Below are positions 38,834 to 45,775 of a stretch of DNA of 64,000 nucleotides, piece by piece. The DNA comes from Pseudomonadota bacterium. GTDB taxonomy: Bacteria > Pseudomonadota > Gammaproteobacteria > Xanthomonadales > Xanthomonadaceae. The DNA lies in the NCBI GenBank assembly GCA_018242445.1, contig JAFEBW010000021.1, positions 62,001 to 126,000 of the forward strand, in the 5' to 3' direction. The translations under genes were made by a program, and so were the position numbers. The notes under the pieces were generated by a model. The model was not told where the DNA came from and did not search any database. It saw only the letters and a list, made by a program, of their open reading frames with translations. Each line of letters starts with the position of its first letter. Positions within the stretch are counted from its first letter, which is position 1.

Positions 38834-39040
38834 TCAGGCGCGGGCTTTTTCCAGCCGCAATTCGTAGCCCAGCGCAGCGGCGATGCGGGCCACGGTGTCG
38901 ATGCCGGGGTTGTTGGCGTCTTCGCGCAGGGCCTTGTAGATGCCCGCGCGCGACATGCCGGTGGCGCGCGCCAGCTGCGACACGCCCAAACGCACGGCTT
39001 CGTCCAGCAAGGTGGCTTTCAATGCGGACAGTTCCATCAT
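38834..39040 (-). CDS. Helix-turn-helix antitoxin-like protein
   Basis: A 68-residue protein starting MMELSALKATLLDEAVRLGV. The segment LARATGMSRAGIYKALREDA followed by NNPGIDTVARIAAALGYELR is a HigA/HI1420-type addiction module antidote helix-turn-helix. It is the last of three overlapping genes with DUF2283 and DUF4258 members. It may bind the operator repeats upstream of 39492 and repress the module. Confidence 0.8.
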   Translation of the reverse strand: MMELSALKATLLDEAVRLGVSQLARATGMSRAGIYKALREDANNPGIDTVARIAAALGYELRLEKARA

Positions 39041-39231
39041 GCAGCCTGCGGCACGCGGTGCAGCGGCCATGCGCCCACGGTGCTGGCGTTCAACACCACG
39101 ACCTCCACGACGGTGCCATCGGCGGCATAGCTGACCACCGTGTGCCAATCCTGCGAGGCTTCGCGGGCAATGGGCTGGTCGCCGATGCGCAGCACCAGCA
39201 CGTCCTCGGTTTCATCGTAGGTGATTTGCAT
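39037..39231 (-). CDS. DUF2283-family small protein
   Basis: A 64-residue protein starting MQITYDETEDVLVLRIGDQP, the typical beta-strand opening of DUF2283, a family often paired with DUF4258 toxins. Its stop overlaps the start of the helix-turn-helix gene (ATGA), and its start follows the DUF4258 stop by 3 bases. Probably the immediate partner of the DUF4258 protein. Confidence 0.8.
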   Translation of the reverse strand: MQITYDETEDVLVLRIGDQPIAREASQDWHTVVSYAADGTVVEVVVLNASTVGAWPLHRVPQAA

Positions 39232-39234
39232 GGT

Positions 39235-39492
39235 TCAGCCCTCCGGGGCGAAGTGGAACATCACGGTCTTGACCACCAGCGCGGCGGCGTTCAACTCGAT
39301 GGCCGCGCACAGGTCGTTGTCGGCGCGGTCGGCGTAGGCTTTGTACGCCCACAGGTGCTCGGCGTTCTTGTACTTGAGCGTGCCGGTTTCGATGATGTCC
39401 AGCAGCAGGCTTTCACTGATGTTGCGCTCGGCCATGCGGGCGGCGGCATGGCGGGTGATGTGGATGGTGCGACCGAAGCGGTGGCTGTGCAT
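39235..39492 (-). CDS. DUF4258-family, RelE-like toxin candidate
   Basis: An 85-residue protein starting MHSHRFGRTIHITRHAAARM. AERNISESLLLDIIETGTLK and the C-terminal ALVVKTVMFHF strand are typical of DUF4258, which has a RelE/BrnT-like fold. The start is the ATG at 39492, which lies exactly where transcription from the TTGACA/TACAGT promoter should begin, so the mRNA may be leaderless. Toxin activity is inferred from family and gene arrangement. Confidence 0.75.
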   Translation of the reverse strand: MHSHRFGRTIHITRHAAARMAERNISESLLLDIIETGTLKYKNAEHLWAYKAYADRADNDLCAAIELNAAALVVKTVMFHFAPEG

Positions 39493-39494
39493 GG

Positions 39495-39541
39495 GCAAAC
39501 TGTAAACGAACGTTTGCAGTATGTCAACGGTAGTTTGCAGT
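39495..39541 (-). promoter_or_regulatory. Toxin-antitoxin-like promoter and operator
   Basis: Minus-strand TTGACA (39527-39522) and TACAGT (39504-39499) have a 17-bp spacer, a near-consensus sigma-70 promoter. ACTGCAAAC occurs as a direct repeat (complement at 39533-39541 and 39512-39520, 21 bp apart, two helical turns). GCAAAC (39495-39500) and GTTTGC (39512-39517) form an inverted pair across the -10. These repeats are likely bound by the helix-turn-helix protein. Confidence 0.7.
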
Positions 39542-39990
39542 CATGCGTAGCGTGATGCGAACTCGCGCAGCCGATCCATTGCATTGGCACTGGCTTGAGC
39601 AAACCTTTCAGTTGCCGCCTTTACCTGCTCAACACCTCCCCGCGCTTTGGCAACATCCACGTCCAATGCCGCCGCCCTACACGCAGCCATTTCAGGGGCC
39701 AGTTCCTGAAAATACAGTGTCGCCAGTAGATGCAACTCATTGGCCGTTCGATGAAGTGCGCGACTGGGATCCGGATCTGCGGCGTGAGCTCTTGCTTCAC
39801 TTCTTAGGGCTACACAAACCTCCAGCTCCCCGACTTTCGTGGCGACTTGCTCGTATTTTTCGCGCAGCACGCTACGCCGTGCGTGGCGCACTGCGAGCCA
39901 ATGCTGGACAAGTGGCCCGAGCTGCCCGACGGCTGCTCCGAGCAGGGCGGACCCAGCGCTGACGAGGGCGATGGCGATGGCATCGGCCAT
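39541..39990 (-). CDS. Membrane-anchored coiled-coil protein, unknown
   Basis: A 149-residue protein starting MADAIAIALVSAGSALLGAA, one membrane helix (residues about 5-30), then a basic segment (WLAVRHARRSVLREKYEQVA) and long helices to the C-terminus. It lies immediately downstream of the repressor gene, so it should be expressed in the lysogen. Prophage genes in this place often serve the lysogen, for example as superinfection exclusion factors, but no known family was recognised. Confidence 0.6.
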   Translation of the reverse strand: MADAIAIALVSAGSALLGAAVGQLGPLVQHWLAVRHARRSVLREKYEQVATKVGELEVCVALRSEARAHAADPDPSRALHRTANELHLLATLYFQELAPEMAACRAAALDVDVAKARGGVEQVKAATERFAQASANAMDRLREFASRYA

Positions 39991-39994
39991 CGTG

Positions 39995-40462
39995 TCAACC
40001 ACTTTTCTTCTTCGACTTTCCGCGCGCGGGGGGGCGCCCGCGCGCAGGGCGCTTCGTCGGCGCTTGTTGCGTCTGCGCGGCACTTCGTTCAATTAAATAT
40101 TTCTCGATCCCGTCCTTGACGATGCTTGAATTTGTGATCAACGCGCCGTAAACGACATCGCGCACGAATCCACCTTCACGACGCGACAATCCGAGCGCCA
40201 CGGCTAGTCGTGTTGCTTCGCGCAACGCATTGAGGTTGTTGTCCAGTGCCTCCGTGATGCCGGTCAGCACATACCGGACATCCAAATTCAGATCAGGCCG
40301 ATCAGCAGCCAACACCTTGACCTTCTCCGCCGGGAATGAATCCCGGCGCTTACGTGCGTTCAGAGCTTTCTCGCCCATGCCGAGCAATTCGGCGACGGCC
40401 TTGTCGGAAGACACGCCGAGCCTTTCTTTCAGCCGCAATAGCGCTCGTTCGAAATCCGACAC
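39995..40462 (-). CDS. CI-type phage repressor
   Basis: A 155-residue protein with GTG start (VSDFERALLRLKERLGVSSD). KAVAELLGMGEKALNARKRR and the FPAEKVKVLAADRPDL segment match the N-terminal DNA-binding domain of the phage CI repressor family. The C-terminus is short and very basic (KRPARGRPPARGKSKKKSG) with no visible LexA-type peptidase domain, so induction by RecA cleavage seems unlikely. It diverges from the early genes across the operator at 40472-40501, the expected place of the lysogeny switch. Confidence 0.85.
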   Translation of the reverse strand: MSDFERALLRLKERLGVSSDKAVAELLGMGEKALNARKRRDSFPAEKVKVLAADRPDLNLDVRYVLTGITEALDNNLNALREATRLAVALGLSRREGGFVRDVVYGALITNSSIVKDGIEKYLIERSAAQTQQAPTKRPARGRPPARGKSKKKSG

Positions 40463-40471
40463 TGGAATCCC

Positions 40472-40501
40472 TTGACATCTACAAAAGTAGAGATAATCTA
40501 C
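40472..40501 (+). promoter_or_regulatory. Early promoter and repressor operator
   Basis: TTGACA (40472-40477) and TAATCT (40494-40499) are 16 bp apart on the plus strand, a plausible early promoter. Within it TCTAC (40478-40482) and GTAGA (40487-40491) form an inverted repeat around AAAA, and ATCTAC recurs at 40496-40501, 19 bp on. The repressor probably binds here and blocks the early operon. Confidence 0.65.
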
Positions 40502-40521
40502 GTGTCACCAAGGCGGTCGTT

Positions 40522-40773
40522 ATGCGCAACCGCCATAGAGACAATGGCCAGAGGATACACGCCTTGAGCACCATCGAACCGAGCTTGGCACTTCTCCGCC
40601 GCGTCCGCGCCGCCTTCATCCTCCAGGGAACTTCGTTGAAGGGCTGGTGCCGCGAGCACGACATCCATCTTTCGAACGCCCGCAATTGCCTGATCGGCTC
40701 ATGGAATGGGCCAGCCGGCAAGACGATGCGCCAGCGCCTCATCAAGGCCTCTGGCCTGCGGGAGGCGGCATGA
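40522..40773 (+). CDS. Small DNA-binding early regulator, Ner-like by position
   Basis: An 83-residue protein starting MRNRHRDNGQRIHALSTIEP. The part GTSLKGWCREHDIHLSNARN followed by CLIGSWNGPAG and a basic helix looks like a small helix-turn-helix DNA-binding protein. As the first early gene, opposite the repressor, it takes the place of Mu Ner, which turns down early and repressor promoters. Assigned by position and pattern. Confidence 0.6.
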   Translation: MRNRHRDNGQRIHALSTIEPSLALLRRVRAAFILQGTSLKGWCREHDIHLSNARNCLIGSWNGPAGKTMRQRLIKASGLREAA

Positions 40774-41084
40774 AAAGCAAGGTCGACCTACTCGACGAGA
40801 AACATCGCAAGTCGCGCAGCGCCATGTTTCGGCCGTCGATCGAAAAGCTGCATGCGTTCGCGGTGGAACTTGCCGCCGCGACCGTTTCCGGTGACCTGTA
40901 TCAAGCGGCGAATCTATTGGCCGCATCGCCCTTCTTCCAGGAGCAGGCTCGCTGCGCGTGCTGCAACTCCCACAGCGACGATCCGTTCGACGAAATCGCG
41001 GCTTCGATTGGTCACTTGCGCGGCGAAGCGATCGCCAATGCGCGCCGCGCCCTGCAACACCTTCCCACTGGAGCCACGCCATGA
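40770..41084 (+). CDS. Early phage protein with CxC-type motif, unknown
   Basis: A 104-residue protein starting MKSKVDLLDEKHRKSRSAMF. It is helical, with ARCACCNSHSDDPFDEIAAS containing three close cysteines that might bind zinc. ATGA overlap with the preceding gene and its stop meeting the rha start indicate one operon. No family recognised. Confidence 0.65.
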   Translation: MKSKVDLLDEKHRKSRSAMFRPSIEKLHAFAVELAAATVSGDLYQAANLLAASPFFQEQARCACCNSHSDDPFDEIAASIGHLRGEAIANARRALQHLPTGATP

Positions 41085-41659
41085 ACGCCCCCACCCTGCA
41101 AATCGCCCTGCCGCTGGCGCACCCGCTGGCCGCGCGGCAGTCGCTGTTCCTGTCCACTGAGGGGCAGCCGTTCACCACCAGCCGGGCGGTGGCCGAGCGG
41201 TTCCGGAAGCGTCACACGCATGTGCTTCGCGCCATCGAAAACCTGCTCGCGGAAGTGTCCGATCCGGTGTTCACTGAGCCCAATTTTGGGCTCAGTGACT
41301 ACGCCGATTCGACCGGCCGGCGGCTGCCCGAATACCGCCTGACCCACGACGGGTTCGCGTTTCTGGCGATGCGTTTCACCGGGCGGCAGGCGATGGCCTG
41401 GCAGATCGCCTTTCTGCAAGCCTTCAATGCGCTGGAAGCCGAGCTGCGCGCGCGCACCGAGCGTTACGCCCACGCGCTGGACCAGGTGCGCCCGGCGCTG
41501 CGCGCGGTAACCGAGGGCACCGAGGCAGGCATGAACCGCAGCCAGATCGCCGCGCCGCTGGGGCGCTCGGTGGCCGCGGTCACCTACCACCGCCGCAACG
41601 CCCGCCGGCTGGGGCTGCTGGGCGGGGCAGCGCGGGCTGATGGCGGGGTGGCGGCATGA
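41081..41659 (+). CDS. Rha-family phage regulatory protein 1
   Basis: A 192-residue protein starting MNAPTLQIALPLAHPLAARQ. AVAERFRKRHTHVLRAIENL is the Rha helix-turn-helix-like region and RLTHDGFAFLAMRFTGRQAM the conserved core. Its C-terminus adds a second module (MNRSQIAAPLGRSVAAVTYH) shared with the Rha protein at 49434-50057. Between the two conserved blocks the DNA contains a perfect palindrome (41272-41297). Rha proteins are thought to influence phage growth depending on host factors. Confidence 0.85.
   Translation: MNAPTLQIALPLAHPLAARQSLFLSTEGQPFTTSRAVAERFRKRHTHVLRAIENLLAEVSDPVFTEPNFGLSDYADSTGRRLPEYRLTHDGFAFLAMRFTGRQAMAWQIAFLQAFNALEAELRARTERYAHALDQVRPALRAVTEGTEAGMNRSQIAAPLGRSVAAVTYHRRNARRLGLLGGAARADGGVAA
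41272..41297. repeat. Perfect palindrome inside rha gene 1
   Basis: CACTGAGCCCAA (41272-41283) and TTGGGCTCAGTG (41286-41297) pair over 12 bp with a TT loop, centred on CAATTTTG. It encodes EPNFGLS at the position where the second rha protein has LNFE, again in CAATTTTG-centred palindromes. Confidence 0.9.
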
Positions 41660-41856
41660 GCGCGCGGTTCGAGTGGATCAATGTAGAACCGGAAACGCTG
41701 CGTCGGCCTCCGGCCATATCCGTATTGCGTGGTCTATCGCGCGCGGACGATCGTTCACCATCGACAGCAGCACGCCACGCCATAGCTGATTCGGCGGAAT
41801 CCAGTGCGCATCAGGACGCTGATCCCACGCCGTCTGGTAGTGGGGTGGCGGCATGA
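41656..41856 (+). CDS. Possible small early protein, plus-strand reading
   Basis: A 66-residue frame starting MSARFEWINVEPETLRRPPA, with ATGA overlap to the rha stop and to the next gene. The first 16 residues look coding; the rest (RADDRSPSTAARHAIADSAE) has poor protein character, while the complementary strand reads well (see 41678-41854). Both copies of GGGGTGGCGGCATGAGCG, at its start and end, border the segment. It may be a remnant interrupted by the opposite-strand insert. Confidence 0.3.
   Translation: MSARFEWINVEPETLRRPPAISVLRGLSRADDRSPSTAARHAIADSAESSAHQDADPTPSGSGVAA
41678..41854 (-). CDS. Possible minus-strand gene nested in the early operon (B)
   Basis: A 58-residue frame starting MPPPHYQTAWDQRPDAHWIP, followed by NQLWRGVLLSMVNDRPRAID and ending ADAAFPVLH. 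Amino acid usage (tryptophans, mixed hydrophobic and charged residues) is much more natural than the plus-strand alternative here. A longer variant begins at 41935 with ATGA overlap to gene A. No family recognised; opposite orientation to all surrounding early genes. Confidence 0.4.
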   Translation of the reverse strand: MPPPHYQTAWDQRPDAHWIPPNQLWRGVLLSMVNDRPRAIDHAIRIWPEADAAFPVLH

Positions 41857-42500
41857 GCGAGCCCATCGACCTGCCGTTGTCCACGGCGCTCGAGCATCTG
41901 GCCGATGCGCAGTCGGCCATCGTGTACTTCCTCAACGCAGGCGGCGCAGCTCCGGCAGGAAGTGAAAGCCGCGCGACAACGATTTATGCGGCTCCTCTGG
42001 CGCAGGCGCAGACCCCTGACGGCTTTGCAGCACTGCTGCAAGCCGTCGCAGAGGCTCGGCTGCCTCATCCGCATCTGCAAGTACATCTGCGTCTGACGCT
42101 AGAGCTTGCGCCAGCGGCAACAGCCGCTCCGGCGGCAACTCCGACGCCAGCACCGCCACCAGGTGTTCGAGCCCACGAAAATACCGCAGCAGGCGCTGGT
42201 GTTGATCCGGCAGCGACTCCGCAATCCGCTTCAGATTGCCCAGCACCTCCTCCCAGTCCGTGCGTTCATCCTCTCGCCAGCCCATCGTCGGTCTCCGTTG
42301 CGGTGGACGGTGATTGTGCCGCCAACCTGCTCGAACGTGACGAGGACGCCATGCTCGCCGCATGGCACGCGGGCGCCGACTGGTCGGTGCTGATGCGGGT
42401 GTTCGACCGTAGCGAGCGCGCGGTGCGCCGGGCGCTGGGCCGCGCCGACATGCGCGATGCCGAGCGCCGTTGTCGCAGGGCTGCGGGGTTGCAGCCATGA
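41853..42500 (+). CDS. Early protein, plus-strand, with an interrupted-looking middle
   Basis: An open frame of 215 codons starting MSEPIDLPLSTALEHLADAQ. Its first 28 residues and its last 65 (DGDCAANLLERDEDAMLAAW to RRAAGLQP, a helix-turn-helix-like segment) look coding. The middle (about 41935-42290) is proline/alanine filler on this strand, and the opposite strand encodes gene A. The real gene may be the C-terminal part alone, from a GTG near 42303 with the end overlapping the IclR-like gene. Function unknown. Confidence 0.45.
   Translation: MSEPIDLPLSTALEHLADAQSAIVYFLNAGGAAPAGSESRATTIYAAPLAQAQTPDGFAALLQAVAEARLPHPHLQVHLRLTLELAPAATAAPAATPTPAPPPGVRAHENTAAGAGVDPAATPQSASDCPAPPPSPCVHPLASPSSVSVAVDGDCAANLLERDEDAMLAAWHAGADWSVLMRVFDRSERAVRRALGRADMRDAERRCRRAAGLQP
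41932..42285 (-). CDS. Minus-strand gene nested in the early operon (A)
   Basis: A 117-residue protein starting MGWREDERTDWEEVLGNLKR and continuing with strongly amphipathic helices (YFRGLEHLVAVLASELPPER, LLPLAQALASDADVLADAD), ending LPELRRLR. A GGAGA ribosome site lies 9 bases before the ATG. Codon use and composition are fully gene-like, while the plus-strand reading is not. It is read against the early operon, so it may be a lysogeny-expressed cargo gene or be expressed as antisense. No family recognised. Confidence 0.6.
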   Translation of the reverse strand: MGWREDERTDWEEVLGNLKRIAESLPDQHQRLLRYFRGLEHLVAVLASELPPERLLPLAQALASDADVLADADEAAEPLRRLAAVLQSRQGSAPAPEEPHKSLSRGFHFLPELRRLR

Positions 42501-42808
42501 CCACCCCCACCGCCGGCCAGCCCGTGCATCGGGCGTTCGCGATCCTGTTCGCGCTGCAAGGGCACAGCTTTCAGGGCTTGCGGCTGACGCAGGTGGCGCA
42601 GGCCATCCGCGCTTCCGCGCCCACCGCGCTGCGCACGCTGGAGGTGCTGGCGCAGGCCGGCATCGCCGAGCGCATCCCCGGCGACGAGCAGAGCTGGCGG
42701 CTGAGCCCGCGGCTGGTGCAGGTGGCCATTGCCCATCACGACGAAGCCCAGCGCCTGCACCGCTCGGTGGACGAGTTCGACCGCCGCTACACCCGCCTGC
42801 CGACCTGA
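42497..42808 (+). CDS. IclR-type winged-helix protein
   Basis: A 103-residue protein starting MTTPTAGQPVHRAFAILFAL. RLTQVAQAIRASAPTALRTL and EVLAQAGIAERIPGDEQSWR match the N-terminal winged helix of IclR-family regulators; the effector domain is absent. Phages of the B3/BcepMu type carry similar short IclR-like proteins early. It probably regulates phage transcription or acts with the transposase. ATGA overlap with the preceding frame. Confidence 0.8.
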   Translation: MTTPTAGQPVHRAFAILFALQGHSFQGLRLTQVAQAIRASAPTALRTLEVLAQAGIAERIPGDEQSWRLSPRLVQVAIAHHDEAQRLHRSVDEFDRRYTRLPT

Positions 42809-42809
42809 T

Positions 42810-42858
42810 CCCACGCAACCCCACGCAACCCGATTGCCTCCCACGCAACCCCACGCAA
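42810..42858. repeat. CCCACGCAA repeats in an early spacer
   Basis: CCCACGCAA occurs at 42810, 42820, 42840 and 42850, spaced 10, 20 and 10 bp, all in the same orientation and on one face of the helix. GATTGCCTCCCACGCAA (42832-42848) matches 15 of 17 bases at the late terminator 51113-51129. They fill the spacer before the 311-residue early gene and may bind a phage protein. Confidence 0.6.
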
Positions 42859-42880
42859 GCCAACCCATCCGGAGCCAGCC

Positions 42881-43816
42881 ATGACCGACACCGCCCCACG
42901 CGGCCGCAAACCCCTCGCCGCCGCCGTCCAGCACGGCCCGCAATTCGTGGGCGCAGCCCCGCCCGAGATGGCCGCCGCCGAGGCGCGGATGCGGGAGGCG
43001 GGCGGGATGCCGACTCATGAGCAGGCGCGCGATTGGATCACGGCTGCCTTGGCTGCCGGTCGCCTCCAAGCGGCTATGGTGAGCGCGACCGTCGCGCAAC
43101 GGATGATCGCCGAGGTTTACAGCAGCCTAGCAAAATCAAAAACTTACGAAGGACTGCCCTACACCAAGCCCAATGGTGAAAGCGCGACCGTCGCGTCCTT
43201 GGACGACTTTTGCGAAGTTTTCCTCGGTCGCAGCAAGCGCCGCTGCCAAGAACTCGCCGCCAACCTCGACACCCTCGGCACCGAGCTGTACGACGCCGCC
43301 GAGCGCATCGGCCTGGGCCAGCGCGACTACAACGCGCTCAAGGCGCTGCCCGCCGACGAGCAAAAGGTGATCAAGCAGGCGCTGGCCGAGGGCGCGGACA
43401 AGCCGGCGGTGGTGGGCCTGCTGGCCGGGCTGGTGGAGCGCAAGGCGCAGGCGCTGGAGAACGCGCGCGGCGACATCGCCGCCAAGGAAACCCGCATCGC
43501 CGCCCTGAGCGAGCAGATCAACCGGGCCGAGGAGCGGGCGCACAAGCTGGCGCGTCTCAACCCGGATGAGACAGCGGCGCGCATGCTGCAAGAGCTGTAC
43601 GCCGATCTGGAAGTGGCCAAGAACACGTGCCGGCAGGCGACCACCGGGATCGAGGCGTTTTTCCAGTACTGCGCCGAGCATGAGTTGCGCGAACATCTGG
43701 GCGATCTGGAAAACTCGGTGATGCAGTTGCTCCGGGCGGTGACCCCGCCGCTGCCATCCTTGCAGGTGGCTGGGGTCGAGGAGCCGTTCCGCTACCTGCG
43801 CGCCATCGTCGGCTGA
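42881..43816 (+). CDS. Early phage DNA-binding-like protein with coiled coil
   Basis: A 311-residue protein starting MTDTAPRGRKPLAAAVQHGP. A helical N-terminal half includes ASLDDFCEVFLGRSKRRCQE, and a long coiled coil follows (ERKAQALENARGDIAAKETR to ARLNPDETAARM). The place directly before the transposase gene matches BcepMu-type phages, where similar helix-rich proteins occur. A replication or transposition accessory is likely; function not established. Confidence 0.7.
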   Translation: MTDTAPRGRKPLAAAVQHGPQFVGAAPPEMAAAEARMREAGGMPTHEQARDWITAALAAGRLQAAMVSATVAQRMIAEVYSSLAKSKTYEGLPYTKPNGESATVASLDDFCEVFLGRSKRRCQELAANLDTLGTELYDAAERIGLGQRDYNALKALPADEQKVIKQALAEGADKPAVVGLLAGLVERKAQALENARGDIAAKETRIAALSEQINRAEERAHKLARLNPDETAARMLQELYADLEVAKNTCRQATTGIEAFFQYCAEHELREHLGDLENSVMQLLRAVTPPLPSLQVAGVEEPFRYLRAIVG

Positions 43817-43823
43817 GCCGACC

Positions 43824-45626
43824 ATGAGCGCCGCCAACGACCCCCGCCTGCTCGCCGCCATCGGGCAGTGGCACGCCGCCGGGCGCGGCCAGCGGCGGCA
43901 ACTGGTGGAGCGGCTGGCCAGCGACATGGGCATCTCCATCGCCACCGCGTACCGGCTGCTGGGGCAGGCCACGCTGAAGCCGCCGCGCCAGCGGCGCGCG
44001 GATGCCGGGGCGCTGGTGCTGAGCCGCGATGAGGCCCAGGCCATCTGGGCGGCGGTGCGCGAGACCACCAAGCAGACCGGCAACAACAACTGGCCGGTGA
44101 TGGACGTGGTGGCCTCGCTGCGCGCCAACGATGCGATCCGGGCGGCGCGGATCGACGAGGCCACCGGCGAGTTCAAGCCGCTGAGCGAGTCGGCCATCCG
44201 CCGCGCGATGCGCGCGTATGGCTACAGCTTCGAGGCGATGGAAGCGCCCGGCAACAGCACTCGGCTGGCCAGCCCGCACCCGAACTGGTGCTGGCAGATC
44301 GACGCCTCGGTGAGCCGGCAGTTCTATCTGGCCGACGACGGCATGCGGGTGATGGACAAGGCGGTGTTCTATCGCGGCAAGCCGGCCAACTTCGTGGCGA
44401 TCAACGAGCGGCGCATCTGGCGCTATTGCGTCACCGACCACGCCAGCGGCGCGATCGAGGTGTTCTACGTGCAGGGCGCGGAGAGCGCGGCCAACGTGAT
44501 CGCCAGCCTGATCCACACCATGACCCGGCGCGCGAACGGGACGATGCACGGGGTGCCGCGCATCCTGATGTGCGACCCCGGCCCCGGCATGAAGGCCGCG
44601 CCGGTGCGCAACTTCTGCGCGGCGCTGGGCATCCGCCTGATCGCGCACGCCGCCGGCCACAGCAACGTGACCGGGCAGGTGGAGAACGCGCATTACCTCG
44701 TCGAGCGGCACTTCGAGGCCAGCCTGCAAATGCGCAAACCGGCGCGCAGCATCGAGGAGATCAACACCGATGCGCAGGTGTGGGCGCACGGCTACAACGC
44801 CTCGATGACGCACAGCCGCACCGGCATGGCGCGGCGCGATGGCTGGCTGCGCATCACCGGCGAGCAACTGGTGCTGGCACCGGCCATCGCCGTGCTGCGC
44901 ATGCTGGCCAACACCAGCCCCAAGCAGGCCACCGTGCGCGACTGCATGGTGCGCTACAAGGGCCGCATCTACAGCCTGCGCGACCTGCCCGGCGGCACCG
45001 TGAACGGGCAGCGCGTGCTGGTATGCACCAACGCGCTCGACCCGGCCAGCCTGCGTGTGCTCACCACCGATGCGCAGGGCGATGAGGCGCATTTCATCGC
45101 GCCGCGGCTGGAGCACGATGATTTCGGGTTCATCGCCGGCTCGCCGGTCATCGGCGAGCGCTTTGCGGCCGCGCCGGAGAGCCCGGCGCAGGCGCGCGAC
45201 AAGGCGCTGGAACGGCTGGCGATGGATGCGACGACCGACGCCGAGGCCGCCGCCAACCGCAAGGCCAAGCGGCTGCCCTTCGGTGGCCGCATCGACCCGA
45301 TGAAGCACCTGCGCGAAGCCGCGCCGCCGCCGGCCATCCCGCGCGCCGCCACGCCCTCGCCGGTGGCCGCGCCCAGCGTGGTGGCCGGCTACATCGCCCC
45401 CGAGCCGGTGCGCGCCGAGCTGGCACCGCTGAACCACGTGGAAGCCGCCGGGCGGCTCAAGCCGCTGGTGGAGCTTGTCGGGGCGAGCTGGAGCACACCT
45501 ATGTATATGCGCACCGCCGAGCGCTGGCCGGACGGCGTGCCGGTGGATGCCATCGAGGCGTGGGCGGCCGAGCTGGCGCGGCCCGAGCGCGGCGGCCTGC
45601 GCCTGATCGAAGGCGGCGCGGCATGA
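43824..45626 (+). CDS. Phage transposase, DDE family (MuA-like)
   Basis: A 600-residue transposase. The N-terminus has a helix-turn-helix (MGISIATAYRLLGQATLKPP), and the catalytic triad is D160 (NWCWQIDAS), D251 (ILMCDPGPG) and E287 (TGQVENAHYLVERHFE); D251 and E287 are 35 residues apart, the D35E spacing. The C-terminal third, after RRLPFGG-type residues, is proline/alanine-rich and may bind the ATPase. It integrates and replicates the phage by transposition together with the product of 45772-46878. Confidence 0.95.
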   Translation: MSAANDPRLLAAIGQWHAAGRGQRRQLVERLASDMGISIATAYRLLGQATLKPPRQRRADAGALVLSRDEAQAIWAAVRETTKQTGNNNWPVMDVVASLRANDAIRAARIDEATGEFKPLSESAIRRAMRAYGYSFEAMEAPGNSTRLASPHPNWCWQIDASVSRQFYLADDGMRVMDKAVFYRGKPANFVAINERRIWRYCVTDHASGAIEVFYVQGAESAANVIASLIHTMTRRANGTMHGVPRILMCDPGPGMKAAPVRNFCAALGIRLIAHAAGHSNVTGQVENAHYLVERHFEASLQMRKPARSIEEINTDAQVWAHGYNASMTHSRTGMARRDGWLRITGEQLVLAPAIAVLRMLANTSPKQATVRDCMVRYKGRIYSLRDLPGGTVNGQRVLVCTNALDPASLRVLTTDAQGDEAHFIAPRLEHDDFGFIAGSPVIGERFAAAPESPAQARDKALERLAMDATTDAEAAANRKAKRLPFGGRIDPMKHLREAAPPPAIPRAATPSPVAAPSVVAGYIAPEPVRAELAPLNHVEAAGRLKPLVELVGASWSTPMYMRTAERWPDGVPVDAIEAWAAELARPERGGLRLIEGGAA

Positions 45627-45775
45627 GCGCGCACGACGTGCTCGACGGCGTGGCCGGGGTGCTCACGGTGGTGGGCATCGGCGTGTTCATCGGTGGGCTG
45701 GAAGTGGGCGCGATCGCGCTGCTGGGCGTGTTGTGCCTGCTGGTGCATGGGCTGCGCCACGGAGGCCGGCGATGA
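45623..45775 (+). CDS. Small membrane protein between transposase and ATPase
   Basis: A 50-residue protein starting MSAHDVLDGVAGVLTVVGIG, with two hydrophobic segments (VLTVVGIGVFIGGLEVGAIA, LLGVLCLLVHGL) and a basic end. It overlaps the transposase stop and the ATPase start (ATGA at both ends), so it is probably translated. Role unknown. Confidence 0.6.
   Translation: MSAHDVLDGVAGVLTVVGIGVFIGGLEVGAIALLGVLCLLVHGLRHGGRR

Noticed and set aside
42810..42858. CRISPR-like array
   Set aside because: The repeats are 9 bp with 1- or 11-bp spacers and no cas genes occur in the window.
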